A stretch of DNA of 64,000 nt from Acidobacteriota bacterium (GCA_016125275.1 WGMB01000003.1:124001-188000); one strand, 5' to 3'; shown: positions 17,800 through 27,651, counted from the first letter of the stretch. Notes: generated by a model from the letters alone, not told the origin. Translations and numbers: made by a program.

Positions 17800-20304
17800 T
17801 TAGCCCGCTTTGTCGGCGCCGGCGGCGACTCCGCGCGCTCTCCGCGCGATCTTCGGCGGCGTACGCTCCGTCGCCGCCTTGTCCTTGTACATCCGCTCGT
17901 CGCTGAGCTCCAGCAGGGCCCGCGGGTTGGTCGCTTCCGAGGGGAAGTGTGCGCCGCCGGCGCTGATTCGCGTGTAGCCCAGTTCCCCGTCCCGCAGGTT
18001 CACGGGATCCATCTCCAGGGCCTTCTTCAAGTGGACGATCGTTCCGGGTAGATCCTCTTGGGCAATCCCGGGCAACAGCGCCAGAAACTCATCGCCGCCG
18101 AGTCGGCCCACAAAGTCATAGCTTCGCAGAGCGCCTCGCAGCTTGCGGCCCGTGGCCAACAACAGGCGGTCCCCCGCCCCATGACCGTAGGTATCGTTGA
18201 TCATCTTCAGACCATTGACGTCCATGAACAGGACGCCCAGGGTCAGGCCTTCGCGTTCGGCGCGGTGCACCTCCTGCTCCAAGCGCCGCAGTGACGCCCG
18301 CGCGTTGGGCAAGGTGGTAACAGGGTCGGTCTGGGCGTCCACGCGCATCCGCTTGAGGTCGTCGGCGGCTTGCAGCGTCAAAGCCAGCTTGCGACTCAGC
18401 AGGCCCAGCAGGCTGGTCTCCTTGGCGCCGAAGACGCCGACTTGATCCGAGCCCAGGAGCAGCAGGCCAATCAAACGCCCGTCGACGAGCAGGGGCGTCG
18501 CCAGCTTCGAGCCCACGCCCCCCAACCCGTCCGCATCGTCGTCGGTCGAGGCGGTGGCCAAGGGGATCTTGCGGCGAGCGGCCTCGGCGGCCAGCCCTTG
18601 GTTCGCGGGAATCCCCACATCGCCGTCTTCCGGCAGGGCCAAGCCCAAGCCGTGGCGCAGCACGAAAGCCTCGCGTTCCGGATCGTAGTCGAACAGCGCG
18701 GCGGCGCGGGCCTGCGTGGCGACGCTCAGCGTTCCGAGCACGCGCTCGAAGGCGGTCTCGAACTCGAGATCGGAGCCCAGACCCTCCATGACCTCCTGAT
18801 AGACCATGAGCAGATCACGCCGCCCGGCTAGGTCCTGCAGAGCGACAACGGACTCGGGCAACTCGCCCGCCGCGTTGCCGTCAATCCAAGTCTGCCGAAC
18901 GCCCGAGCTCACCTCAGCGCGCGTGCGAGCCGCCTGGGAGTCGGCCCGTAGCTTGCGCCGGATCTCGTCGGCGCTGTGGCTGAGCTGATCGAGAAAGACG
19001 TCCAGCACCTCGGGATCGAAGATTTTGCGCTTCTGCCGGCGCATCAGGTCTGCGGCCTGCTCGATCGAGAGAGGCTTACGGTAAGGCCGCTCGCTCACCA
19101 GCGCGTCAAAGCAGTCGACCACGGTGAGAATGCGCGCCAGCCGAGGGATCTGCTCCGCAGCCAAGCCGGCCGGATACCCGGAGCCGTCCCAGTGTTCATG
19201 GTGGCAGCGCACGACGGCATCCACGGGTTCGGGAAACTCCATCGAGGCCACGATGTCCGCCCCGATGCCGGCGTGCGCAACGATCGCCTGAAACTCGGTC
19301 TCCGTCAGTCGCCCCGGCTTGCACAGCACCGAGTCGGGCACGCCGATCTTACCCACGTCGTGCAAAACAGCGGCGAGCTCCAGCGTCCGCAGCTCGTCGG
19401 GCGTGCAGCCGAGCTCCACGGCCAGCCGTCCGGCCAGCAGCTTCACCCGTTCGAGGTGCCCGGCCGTGCTGCCGTCCTTGGCCTCGATCGCCACCGCGAG
19501 CGTCTCCAGAGCCTTCTGGCGGACACGGGCGAGCTTCTCGATGTGGTCCTGCTGCTCATGCAAGCGAGGAAAGTACGTCTGCAGATACCAGTAGGTGCAA
19601 GCGATCGCTGACAGGCCCAGCAGCGTATCGAAGAGGTTGTGGCCGTCGACCAGGAGCCCCGTGACCAGCGCGCCGCAGGGCGCCAACAGGTAGATCGGAC
19701 TGGCCCAGAAGTACTGCCGATTCCAAACGCTCCAGGGCTTGCCGCCCACCACCAGCGCCAAACGCGTGGCGGCCAGCACGCTCCAAACCGCAAAATAGGC
19801 CACGGCCGCCAGAGACGCGCGCGCCGCCCACAGCAGGCCGTCGTCGCCGGAAACCAGCGAAACGGCGCTGGACGCCACCAGCGTGGCCATCGCCGTGGAA
19901 GCCAGGAAGTAGACCCCTTCCAGTAGATGCTCGAGCGAACGCTCGCCGCGCGAGGCGTTGGGCTGCAGTCGCTCGAACAACCCGGCGACCCCGAGCACCA
20001 GGAACGCCGCCCACGGCGGCTGGCCCAGGATCGCCGCGAACCCGAACGGGAACCACAGCGACAGCGAGCCCTGCAGACCCGGCAGGTGCAGCCGCATCCG
20101 TGTACCCACGCAGGCGAGTAGCAGAACAACCGAAAAGGCCGTCCACTGCGGTCGCCCGTCCAGCACGAGCATGCGATACAAAGCCGCAACCCCGAGCGAG
20201 ATCACGAGGGCGTCCAGACCGATGCGAAGCGGCGAGACGGAGTTGGGGCGGAGTGCGAGCATCGATGGGCTGTCGAAGGGCGAGCCTATTTCGTCTAATG
20301 CCAT
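17800..20304 (-). CDS. Membrane sensor with HD-GYP, GAF and GGDEF domains (c-di-GMP turnover)
   Basis: 834 residues. Residues 25-245 hold about seven to eight membrane segments. An HD-GYP phosphodiesterase domain follows at about 265-440 with H315-D316 (LHDVGKIGVPD) and HHEHWDGSGYP (GYP 376-378). A GAF-like region lies at about 500-665, and a GGDEF cyclase domain at about 675-810 with an intact GGDEF signature. An RxxD inhibitory site (RSYD) sits in the standard position before it. Both c-di-GMP synthesis and hydrolysis are therefore plausible. The ATG at 20304 has only a weak ribosome site; an in-frame ATG at 20262 is the alternative. It is monocistronic and divergent from the isomerase gene. 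Confidence 0.88.
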   Translation of the reverse strand: MALDEIGSPFDSPSMLALRPNSVSPLRIGLDALVISLGVAALYRMLVLDGRPQWTAFSVVLLLACVGTRMRLHLPGLQGSLSLWFPFGFAAILGQPPWAAFLVLGVAGLFERLQPNASRGERSLEHLLEGVYFLASTAMATLVASSAVSLVSGDDGLLWAARASLAAVAYFAVWSVLAATRLALVVGGKPWSVWNRQYFWASPIYLLAPCGALVTGLLVDGHNLFDTLLGLSAIACTYWYLQTYFPRLHEQQDHIEKLARVRQKALETLAVAIEAKDGSTAGHLERVKLLAGRLAVELGCTPDELRTLELAAVLHDVGKIGVPDSVLCKPGRLTETEFQAIVAHAGIGADIVASMEFPEPVDAVVRCHHEHWDGSGYPAGLAAEQIPRLARILTVVDCFDALVSERPYRKPLSIEQAADLMRRQKRKIFDPEVLDVFLDQLSHSADEIRRKLRADSQAARTRAEVSSGVRQTWIDGNAAGELPESVVALQDLAGRRDLLMVYQEVMEGLGSDLEFETAFERVLGTLSVATQARAAALFDYDPEREAFVLRHGLGLALPEDGDVGIPANQGLAAEAARRKIPLATASTDDDADGLGGVGSKLATPLLVDGRLIGLLLLGSDQVGVFGAKETSLLGLLSRKLALTLQAADDLKRMRVDAQTDPVTTLPNARASLRRLEQEVHRAEREGLTLGVLFMDVNGLKMINDTYGHGAGDRLLLATGRKLRGALRSYDFVGRLGGDEFLALLPGIAQEDLPGTIVHLKKALEMDPVNLRDGELGYTRISAGGAHFPSEATNPRALLELSDERMYKDKAATERTPPKIARRARGVAAGADKAG

Positions 20305-20501
20305 TCTTCGAGGGCCTCGTCTAGGGCGTCAATAGGAGAGCAGCTCCATTTTTCCTTAGGACGGATCGCGGGATTCCACCGTAGTCATACTAGTACCTTT
20401 TCCCAAATGGCCTTTCACTTTTCGCGCCTGAGCGATCCTTGGTACACTCTCGGCTTGCGCCGGGGCGCCCGCGTCGCGCCGCCCGCCGAGGAACACACGC
20501 C

Positions 20502-21494
20502 ATGAGCCGTCCTGTCACACTCTTCACCGGCCAGTGGGCCGACCTGCCGCTGGAACAGCTTGCCGCAAAGGCGGCCTCTTGGGGCTACGACGGCCTCGAG
20601 CTCGCCTGCTGGGGCGACCACATGGACGTGTTCCGCGCCGCCGAGGACCAACAGTACTGCGAGCAGCAGAAAGCGATCCTCGCCAAGCACGGGCTGCAGC
20701 TCTTCGCGATCTCCAACCACCTGGCCGGCCAACTGGTCTGCGATCCGAACAATGACTCCCGCTCGGACTTGTTCGCTCCGCCCGAAACCCACGGCGACCC
20801 GGAGAAGAAGCGCGCCTGGGCGGTGGAAGCGGTGAAGAAGACCGCGCATGCGGCCAAGAATCTCGGCCTGAAGGTAGCCAACGGATTCACGGGTTCCTCG
20901 ATCTGGCACATGCTCTACAGCTTCCCGCCGGTGTCGGAGGCGACCATCGAGGGCGGGTTCCAGTACTTTGCCGAGATGTGGAATCCGATTCTCGACGTGT
21001 ATGACGAGTGCGGCGTGAAGTTCGCCTTGGAAGTACATCCGACCGAGATCGCCTTTGACATCTACACGGCCAAGCGCGCGCTCGACGCGATCGGCCATCG
21101 TCCGGCCTTCGGGTTCAACTTCGACCCCAGCCACCTGCATTGGCAGTTCATCGACCCCGTGATGTTCCTGTGGGAGTTCAAGGATCGCATCTACCACGTG
21201 CACATGAAGGACGCGGCGCAACAGCTCGACGGTCGCGCCGGCATCCTGGCGTCGCACCTGAACTTCGGCGACCCCCGGCGCGGCTGGGACTTCCGCTCGC
21301 TGGGCCACGGCGGAGTGGATTTCGAAGAGATCATCCGCGCGCTCAACCACATCGGCTACGAGGGGCCTCTGTCGATCGAGTGGGAAGACAGCGGGATGGA
21401 TCGCGAGCACGGCGCCAAGGAAGCCTGCGAGTTCACCAAGGGCGTGGATTTCAAGAAGTCCGGCCGGGCGTTCGACGCCGCCTTCAGCGACTAG
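20502..21494 (+). CDS. Sugar phosphate isomerase/epimerase (xylose isomerase-like TIM barrel)
   Basis: 330 residues. The ATG at 20502 has GAGG about 12 bases upstream and starts MSRPVTLFTGQWADLPLEQL. Barrel features: GYDGLELACWGDH, ALEVHPTEIAFD (metal Glu/His), FNFDPSHLHW (Asp, His), HVHMKDAAQ and a final SIEWEDSG with the last metal glutamate. This matches AP-endonuclease-2-type isomerases that interconvert ketoses or inositol derivatives with a divalent metal. There is no signal peptide. It ends before a bidirectional hairpin. The substrate is unknown. Confidence 0.85.
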   Translation: MSRPVTLFTGQWADLPLEQLAAKAASWGYDGLELACWGDHMDVFRAAEDQQYCEQQKAILAKHGLQLFAISNHLAGQLVCDPNNDSRSDLFAPPETHGDPEKKRAWAVEAVKKTAHAAKNLGLKVANGFTGSSIWHMLYSFPPVSEATIEGGFQYFAEMWNPILDVYDECGVKFALEVHPTEIAFDIYTAKRALDAIGHRPAFGFNFDPSHLHWQFIDPVMFLWEFKDRIYHVHMKDAAQQLDGRAGILASHLNFGDPRRGWDFRSLGHGGVDFEEIIRALNHIGYEGPLSIEWEDSGMDREHGAKEACEFTKGVDFKKSGRAFDAAFSD

Positions 21495-21521
21495 CTCAGG
21501 GACACCGAGCCCGAGAACAAG

Positions 21522-21552
21522 ACGCCCCCTGCGCGCTTCGCTCAGGGGGCGT
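21522..21552. terminator. Bidirectional terminator hairpin
   Basis: Perfect 10-bp inverted repeat ACGCCCCCTG / CAGGGGGCGT with an 11-base loop, followed on the plus strand by TCTGTTTCC. It separates the convergent sugar isomerase and coaX genes. Confidence 0.8.
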
Positions 21553-21576
21553 TCTGTTTCCCAGCGTTGGAGCCGT

Positions 21577-22350
21577 TCAAACCGGGCTGCGATTGCGCTC
21601 CCAGACCATCCGCAGACCCTTCAGCGTAAGGTGTTCGTCCACTTCTTGCACATAGGCCGACGAAGGGCACAGCAGGTGCGCCTGCCCGCCTGTGCCGACC
21701 ACCTTGGTCGTCGGCCCGAGCTCGGTCAGCAGCCGCGCCAGGATGCCGTCGAGTAGTCCGAGCGAGCCATAGAACAGGCCCGATCGCAAGGCGTCCACCG
21801 TGTTCGAGCCGATCAGACGCCGCGGCGGTTGCAGGTCCACCTGGGGCAGCCGAGCCGTGCGCCGGAACAGAGCCTCGGCGGCCACGCTGACTCCGGGACA
21901 CAGCAGCCCGCCCAGGTAGGAGCCGTCGGCGGAGATCACGTCAAAGTTGATGGCGGTCCCAAAGTCCACCGCCACGCAAGGGCCCCCGTAGCGGGCGTAC
22001 GCGGCCACGGAGTTCACCAAGCGGTCGGCGCCCACTTCGGTCGGATTGTCGATCGCGATCCGCAGACCCGTGTCCGTGGTGGAGTCCACGAACAGCGGCG
22101 TCTGGTGGAAATACCGCTCGCTCATGCGCCGCAAGGAGGCGTCCAGGCTGGGGGCCACCGACGAGATGGCGATCCCGCGGATCTCGCTGAAGCTGATCTC
22201 ACCCAGCGAGAGCAGGTTGCGAAACAGCACACCCCAGCCGTCGACAGTCTGCTCACGGTCGGTATTCAAGCGCCAATGGCCGACCAACTCGCTGCCGCGA
22301 AAGACCCCCAGCGTGAGGTTGGTGTTGCCGACATCAACTGCAAAGAGCAT
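21577..22350 (-). CDS. coaX: Type III pantothenate kinase
   Basis: 257 residues. It catalyses ATP-dependent phosphorylation of pantothenate, the first step of coenzyme A synthesis, in the cytoplasm. CoaX signatures are all present: DVGNTNLTLGVF (phosphate 1), PTEVGADRLVNSVAAY with the catalytic aspartate, and AVDFGTAINFDVI (phosphate 2), then GGLLCPGV. The ATG overlaps the stop codon of the M16 peptidase gene (TGATG), so translation is coupled. A terminator hairpin follows its stop. Confidence 0.95.
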   Translation of the reverse strand: MLFAVDVGNTNLTLGVFRGSELVGHWRLNTDREQTVDGWGVLFRNLLSLGEISFSEIRGIAISSVAPSLDASLRRMSERYFHQTPLFVDSTTDTGLRIAIDNPTEVGADRLVNSVAAYARYGGPCVAVDFGTAINFDVISADGSYLGGLLCPGVSVAAEALFRRTARLPQVDLQPPRRLIGSNTVDALRSGLFYGSLGLLDGILARLLTELGPTTKVVGTGGQAHLLCPSSAYVQEVDEHLTLKGLRMVWERNRSPV

Positions 22351-25019
22351 CAGGCGGCCTCGAGGTCTTCGACGCTTGCCCAGCCGAGGGCGGCGATCTC
22401 AGCCCGCACCTTCGCCCGGTCGCCGACGATCACCCAGGTCAGGCGATCCGGTTCGACGAAGCTACGGCCGGCGGCCTCCATCTGTTCCCGGGTCAGGGCT
22501 CGCACCTTGGCAGGGTAAGTCTGGTAGTAGTCCGGCGGGAAGTCGTACACGATCTGTTCGCGCAGCGCCGACAGAAGCGCCGCCTGAGTCTCGAACCGTC
22601 CCGGTAACTGCAATGTCTGGCGCTGCTTGGCCTTTTCGATCTCGTCGTCGGTGAGCGGAACGCCGCCGAGGGCGCCGCGGATCTCGCGGTCGATCTCGAC
22701 CATGGCGGCGGCGGTCTTGTCGCCCTGTACGGCTGAGTAGGCGACGAACAGCCGCGGTCCGCGCGCATCCACCAGGGCGCTGCGGGCGCCGTAGGTCCAG
22801 TGCTTGTCCTCGCGCAGGTTCATGTTGATGCGCGAGGTGAAAGCGCCGCCCAGTATGTCGTTCCACACTGAGATGGCGATGTCGTTCGGGTCGCTGATGG
22901 ACGGCCCGGGCAGTCCCGCCATCACCACGGACTGTTCGGCCCCCGGCTTGTCCACCAGGTAGATCCGCAGCGTCTCGTGCGGCGAAACCAGAGGCGTCCG
23001 CTTGGCGGGCGGCGTCTCGAGCGACGGCCAGCGCTCCAACACGCGTTCGGCCAAGGTCGCCATCTCCTGCTCGCCGATGTCCCCCACCACGGCCAGCGCA
23101 GCCGAGGCCGGGGTGAACCACTGCTTGTGGAAGCCGGCTACGTCGTCCCGGGTCAAAGCGGCTACGGAGGCAGGGTTGCCGCTGCCGGTCAGCGGAGCGC
23201 CGTAAGCGTGGTCGGCTCCGAACAGCAGCCGAGGCAGCAACCGCAGCCCCATCGCTTGCGGGGTAGCCATCTCCTGCGCAATCCGCGCGAGTTGCAGCTT
23301 CTTCAACCGCTCCAGCTCAGCCGGCGGAAAGGTAGGCTCCAGCGCCACCTCGGCTAACAGTTCCAACGAGGGCTCCAGGTTCTCGCGCAGCGCTGAAAGC
23401 CGCACCTGGCAAGCGTCCAAGCCGGCCGAGCACGACATCTGCGCGCCCAACTCGTCGAGCCTGTCGCTGATCTCGAGCGATGTCCGCGTGCCGGCGCCTT
23501 CGTCCAGCATCGCCATCGTGAGCGAAGCCGTGCCCGGGGCCGCCACCGGATCGGCGGCATAGCCGGCGTCGAGCACCAAGCTCACTTCCACGGTAGGCGT
23601 CTTGGGACGGCGCGCCGAGAGCATCTCCAAGCCCTCGGACAAACGGCGTCGCAGCGTCGTCGGCAGCCGCAGAGACGGGAAGTCGCCCGTCTTGGGCAGC
23701 TTGGAGCGGTCGGCGTCCGGCAGGGAGACGGAGACCTTTGCCCGGCGCCGAACTTCGAGCGTGTAGGAGCCGTCGGAGAGCCAGCGTCGGGCGGCGTCGC
23801 GGATGGTCTCCGGCGTGGCCGCTTCCAGGCGCTCGATCTCCTTGTGATAGAAGGCCGGATCTTCGGCGTAGACCTGGTTCTTCGCGAGAATGTCGGACTT
23901 GCCGCCGAATCCGCCGATGCGCTCCAGCCCCCGCACGAACGACGCTCGCTGCAAGGTCCGCACCCGCGCCAGCTCGGCTTCGGTCGGGCCGTCGCGCAGA
24001 AAGCGCTCAATCTCTTCGTCGAGCAACGCCTCCAGGCGAGCCAGATCCTGCCCCGCCTGGGCCATGGCCGAAACCGTGACCTGTCCGGCGACCTCCCGCG
24101 GATGGATCGAGGCGCGGGCGCTCGTCGCCGCCTGCTCTTCATAAACCAAGCGCTTGTAGAGGCGAGAGCTCTTGCCGACCGAGAGGACATCCGTGGCCAG
24201 GTCGAGCAGCAAGGCGTCCTCGGTCCCCCAGCCGGGCGTATTGAAGACCTTGTAGATCTTGTCCTGCGGCACGCCGTCCTCGACGGTCTCGCGCTGCCTG
24301 CCTGTCCGTTGCGCGATCCATTCGCGCAGACGCGGCACGCGCGGCCCGGGCTCGATCGAGCCGAAATAGCGCTCGACCTTCTCGCGAGCGAGCTTCGGGC
24401 TGATGTCGCCGGCCAGCGCCAGGGTGGCGTTGGCGGCGCCGTAGTAGGCGCGGAACCAGGCGTGCACGTCTTCGAGAGAGGCGCCGTCGAGGTCTTCCAT
24501 CTCCCCGATCACGGTCCAGGAGTAGGGGTGACCGCTCGGATACGTTCGCTTGGTGATGAGATCGTGGGCGATCGCGTACGGCTGATTTTCGCCCTGCCGC
24601 TTCTCGTTTTTCACCACCCCGCGCTGCTCGTCGAGCTTGGCTTGGTCGATCGCCGGCAGCATGTGGCCCATCCGGTCGGACTCCATCCAAAGCGCCACGT
24701 CGAGGGCCGGAGTGGGCACATTCTGGAAGTAGTTGGTGCGGTCGTGGTTGGTCGTGCCGTTGAGGTCGGTGGCGCCGATCCTCTCCATCGCCTGGAAGTA
24801 GTCGTCGTTGAAGTGCTCGGACCCGTTGAACATCAGGTGCTCGAACAGATGGGCGAACCCCGTTTTGCCTGGGCGCTCGTTCTTCGAGCCCACGTGGTAC
24901 CAGACGTTGACGGCGACGATGGGAGCTTTGCGGTCCTCGTGGACCAGCAGGGTCAGCCCGTTGTCGAGCGTAAAGCGCTCGAACGGGATGTCGATCAAGG
25001 CGGGCTGGCGGACGGTCAT
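22350..25019 (-). CDS. M16 family zinc metallopeptidase (two-domain, pitrilysin/insulinase-like)
   Basis: 889 residues from the ATG at 25019. The inverted zinc motif HxxEH is at 57-61 (AHLFEHLMF), and the distal zinc glutamate is in the RGVVKNEKRQ region. The second half repeats the fold without the motif, as in the single-chain family, and SRINMNLREDKHWTYGARS is the conserved C-terminal segment. These enzymes degrade peptides in the periplasm or cytoplasm; no clear signal peptide is seen with this start. TATACT at 25029-25034 ends 9 bases before the ATG, supporting the start and a near-leaderless mRNA. Operon with coaX. Confidence 0.9.
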   Translation of the reverse strand: MTVRQPALIDIPFERFTLDNGLTLLVHEDRKAPIVAVNVWYHVGSKNERPGKTGFAHLFEHLMFNGSEHFNDDYFQAMERIGATDLNGTTNHDRTNYFQNVPTPALDVALWMESDRMGHMLPAIDQAKLDEQRGVVKNEKRQGENQPYAIAHDLITKRTYPSGHPYSWTVIGEMEDLDGASLEDVHAWFRAYYGAANATLALAGDISPKLAREKVERYFGSIEPGPRVPRLREWIAQRTGRQRETVEDGVPQDKIYKVFNTPGWGTEDALLLDLATDVLSVGKSSRLYKRLVYEEQAATSARASIHPREVAGQVTVSAMAQAGQDLARLEALLDEEIERFLRDGPTEAELARVRTLQRASFVRGLERIGGFGGKSDILAKNQVYAEDPAFYHKEIERLEAATPETIRDAARRWLSDGSYTLEVRRRAKVSVSLPDADRSKLPKTGDFPSLRLPTTLRRRLSEGLEMLSARRPKTPTVEVSLVLDAGYAADPVAAPGTASLTMAMLDEGAGTRTSLEISDRLDELGAQMSCSAGLDACQVRLSALRENLEPSLELLAEVALEPTFPPAELERLKKLQLARIAQEMATPQAMGLRLLPRLLFGADHAYGAPLTGSGNPASVAALTRDDVAGFHKQWFTPASAALAVVGDIGEQEMATLAERVLERWPSLETPPAKRTPLVSPHETLRIYLVDKPGAEQSVVMAGLPGPSISDPNDIAISVWNDILGGAFTSRINMNLREDKHWTYGARSALVDARGPRLFVAYSAVQGDKTAAAMVEIDREIRGALGGVPLTDDEIEKAKQRQTLQLPGRFETQAALLSALREQIVYDFPPDYYQTYPAKVRALTREQMEAAGRSFVEPDRLTWVIVGDRAKVRAEIAALGWASVEDLEAA

Positions 25020-25120
25020 GAAGATCTCAGTATAGGCGGGGAGGTCTTCGGGCCAGGGAGCCCTAGGTTGGCGGCGGACGGGTCCTAGTAGTACCCTTGG
25101 GGTCGGCTCGACCGGGAAAG

Positions 25121-25654
25121 ATGACGGTTTCGATTCTGGAATTGTTGGCCGCCGCGGCGGCGGGATTCGTCTTGGGGGCCGCCTTGTGGCGCGCACTCAC
25201 GCTACGGGACCGTAGAGAGACCGAACAGCGCCATCACAGCGAGGTCGCAGACCTGACCGACCGCTGGCAACAGGCCAAGGCGGCGCTCGATGCGCTCGAG
25301 ACGGATCGCGCGTCGAAAACATCGGGCCTGCGCGCCAAACCGGAGCAGGCCGCGTTGCGCGCGCCCCGCGTGGAGCCGGCGACGCCTCCGGTCGACCCGC
25401 CCGCGCCGGCCGAAGCTGCCACCGAAGCGCCGCCCGCCCCATCCCCCGCCCAGGCCGAGCCGGATGATCTGAAGAGAATCAAGGGCGTCGGCAAAGCGCT
25501 GGAACACAAGCTGCACGAGTTGGGCGTGAGCTCCTACCGGCAGATCGCCACCTGGACTGACGCAGACATCCAGCGTATTGAGGCCGGTCTGCAGTCGATC
25601 CCCGGACGCATTCGGCGGGATCGCTGGGTCGAGCAAGCCCGCAAGCTGGCCTAG
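25121..25654 (+). CDS. Membrane-anchored helix-hairpin-helix protein
   Basis: 177 residues. An N-terminal membrane helix (ILELLAAAAAGFVLGAALWR) is followed by a short charged coiled stretch, a Pro/Ala-rich linker at about 65-115, and a C-terminal helix-hairpin-helix domain (DDLKRIKGVGKALEHKLHEL, then YRQIATWTDADIQRIE). The C-terminal module resembles the small domain annotated as FEN1-like 5' nuclease or found fused to ribosomal protein L21. It binds DNA or mediates contacts; no nuclease site is visible. GGGAAAG precedes the ATG at 25121. It converges on the response regulator gene with 2 bases between stops. Confidence 0.75.
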   Translation: MTVSILELLAAAAAGFVLGAALWRALTLRDRRETEQRHHSEVADLTDRWQQAKAALDALETDRASKTSGLRAKPEQAALRAPRVEPATPPVDPPAPAEAATEAPPAPSPAQAEPDDLKRIKGVGKALEHKLHELGVSSYRQIATWTDADIQRIEAGLQSIPGRIRRDRWVEQARKLA

Positions 25655-25656
25655 AC

Positions 25657-26295
25657 CTAGAAGTCGATCGCCCGCAATAGCTCGGAAGGCTTGGCGCTCA
25701 GCGCTCGGGCCAGCGCCAGCAGGCTCTCCATGCTCGGCATGTGGGCGCCGCGTTCGATGGAGCTGAGCTGAGAAACGCTGATGCCGGTCTGTTTGGCCAA
25801 GTCCTTCAGCGACCAGCCGTGTTCCACCCGCAGCATCTTGATGCGGCGCCCGAGCTGTTCCCGCAAGCGATCCACGGGCGAGCGCCCCAAGCCATAGCTC
25901 TCGATCGCATTGTCGAGCGTCTGGCGCATCTGCCCGAGCGAAAAGGGCTTGGCGAGGTAGTCGAAAGCCTTCTTCTTGAACGTGGCCCGCATCTCTTCCA
26001 GCGATGGGTAGCCGGTGACGACGATCAGACAGATTTCGGGCCAGCGCTCTTGAATCTCCGTCAGCACGGCGGCGCCGGAGAACGGCCCCATCTTCATGTC
26101 GAGCAGCACGATGTCCGGCCGACGCTGTTCGGCCGCCTGGTAGAGATCCTCGGGATGGGTGAAGGTGCGGACCGAGTAGCGCGCCTCCTCCACCAGAAAG
26201 TCCTCGATGTAGGAGAGAAAATCTTGGTCGTCGTCGAGAACGGCGACATCGACCAGGCTGTCCGGAGACGGGAAGGATTCGCTGGAAGCGCTCAT
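25657..26295 (-). CDS. Response regulator with REC and XRE-type helix-turn-helix domains
   Basis: 212 residues. The REC domain (about 14-135) has the acidic pair DDD, the phospho-acceptor Asp in IVLLDMKMG, the conserved Thr in VVTGYPS and Lys in LAKPF. The output domain (about 146-210) is a Cro/C1 helix-turn-helix: LGRRIKMLRVEHGWSLKDLA, then GISVSQLSSIERGAHMPS. Coupling REC to an XRE domain is less common than to OmpR, NarL or Fis-type domains. It probably binds DNA after phosphorylation by the upstream kinase, whose stop overlaps its start by 4 bases (ATGA). Confidence 0.88.
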   Translation of the reverse strand: MSASSESFPSPDSLVDVAVLDDDQDFLSYIEDFLVEEARYSVRTFTHPEDLYQAAEQRRPDIVLLDMKMGPFSGAAVLTEIQERWPEICLIVVTGYPSLEEMRATFKKKAFDYLAKPFSLGQMRQTLDNAIESYGLGRSPVDRLREQLGRRIKMLRVEHGWSLKDLAKQTGISVSQLSSIERGAHMPSMESLLALARALSAKPSELLRAIDF

Positions 26296-27602
26296 GCGGT
26301 GGCCTTGGCCTGGGCGGGGGCGGCGAGAGGCAGGCGGACTGTTAGGCGCGCGCCGCCATCGGCTCGATTGGCGGCCGAGAGCTGCCCGCCGTGTTGCTGC
26401 ACGATGCCTTCGGCGACCGTGAGACCGAGGCCCGTGCCGCGCGAGTCCAAGCGAGATGATACGAAAGCGTCGAAGATATTGGGCAGCACGTCCGCCGGAA
26501 TGCCGGGGCCGTCGTCGTCGACTTCAATGACGATCCAGCCGCCGGTCTCGGTGTGATGCCGCCGCGCCCTCACCACGATGTCTCCCGCGGCATCCATCGC
26601 GTAGACGCCGTTCTTGAGCAGGTTGACGAACACCTGCATCAGGCGGTCTTCGTCGCCCGGCGCCAGCCAGTCCGCCGGGATCTCGTTGCGGAACCGGACC
26701 GCCGCCGCACGCTCGTCCAGCGCCAAGAAGCCCCAAGCCTCGTCGACGAGGGCGTGCAGGTCGACCGGCGCGGAGTGCTGCGGTCGCCGTGTGCGGGAGA
26801 AGTCCAGCAGGCTCTCGGAGATGCGGTTGAGACGGTCGGCGACGCGCCGGATGCGGGTCAGCCGCTCGCGCGTCTGCGGCTCGTCGGCGCTCTCGAGCAA
26901 CTGCTCGATCGAGCCGCGCAGCACCGAAAGCGGCGTATTGATCTCGTGCGCCACGCTGGCGCTGAGCAGGCCGATGGTGGCCAGCCGATCCTGCGCCGCC
27001 ATACCGCGGCGAGCCGTCTCGAGCTGCTCGTTCTTGCGGCGCAAGTCCTGCGCCAACTCTCCCAGCCGCGCCAGGGCCAGCTCCAGTCCGGCTTCCTTTT
27101 CGCGAAGCTTACGCACCGTGGCATTGCGCGAGCGCATGATATCGCCGATCTCATCGCCTGGAATCTCTCGATCCGGGATGATCTCGTCATCGCGGTCGCC
27201 TTCCTGGACGGATTCGTCGGCGTCCAGCGTCGCCTGGATGGGGCGGTAGACGTACCGCGGCATGATGAACAGCTCGAGCAAGAGGACGGCCAGCACGTAG
27301 ATCGCCCCGAGGGCGGCAAAGAGCCTCAGCCGCGCTTCCTTGACGACGTTCAGCGCCTCTTCCGCCGAGGTCTGGCGAATCCCCTCCGTGCTCACGTGGC
27401 GCTCGACCAGTGGAATGACCGAGTAGTACACACCCGCCGTCAAGAACAGGAAGAAGATGTTGTGCAGGATCATCAGCTTCGCGCGGACCCGTAGGTCGCG
27501 GAAGCGCGGCGCACGCGGACCCGCCGGGCGTGGCGACGCCGGAGGGGGGCTCTCTTCAATCTGTTTCGGAGGGGCCGGGTTCACGACTGCTGTCCGCATC
27601 AT
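26292..27602 (-). CDS. Membrane sensor histidine kinase
   Basis: 436 residues. A proline-rich cytoplasmic N-terminus (1-35) is followed by TM1 (about 43-65), a short periplasmic loop of roughly 27 residues, TM2 (about 92-115), a HAMP-like linker and a coiled coil. The kinase core shows the phospho-acceptor His in SVAHEINTPL, the N box VFVNLLKNGVYAM, DDDGPGIP and GTGLGLTV. The small periplasmic loop argues against a large extracellular ligand domain; it may sense membrane state. It is translationally coupled to the REC-XRE regulator and lies 49 bases downstream of a glycosyltransferase gene. Confidence 0.9.
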   Translation of the reverse strand: MMRTAVVNPAPPKQIEESPPPASPRPAGPRAPRFRDLRVRAKLMILHNIFFLFLTAGVYYSVIPLVERHVSTEGIRQTSAEEALNVVKEARLRLFAALGAIYVLAVLLLELFIMPRYVYRPIQATLDADESVQEGDRDDEIIPDREIPGDEIGDIMRSRNATVRKLREKEAGLELALARLGELAQDLRRKNEQLETARRGMAAQDRLATIGLLSASVAHEINTPLSVLRGSIEQLLESADEPQTRERLTRIRRVADRLNRISESLLDFSRTRRPQHSAPVDLHALVDEAWGFLALDERAAAVRFRNEIPADWLAPGDEDRLMQVFVNLLKNGVYAMDAAGDIVVRARRHHTETGGWIVIEVDDDGPGIPADVLPNIFDAFVSSRLDSRGTGLGLTVAEGIVQQHGGQLSAANRADGGARLTVRLPLAAPAQAKATA

Positions 27603-27651
27603 ACTGCGACAGCGATGCGGGAGCCGCTCGAGCGGTTCGGCAACACCCGCT

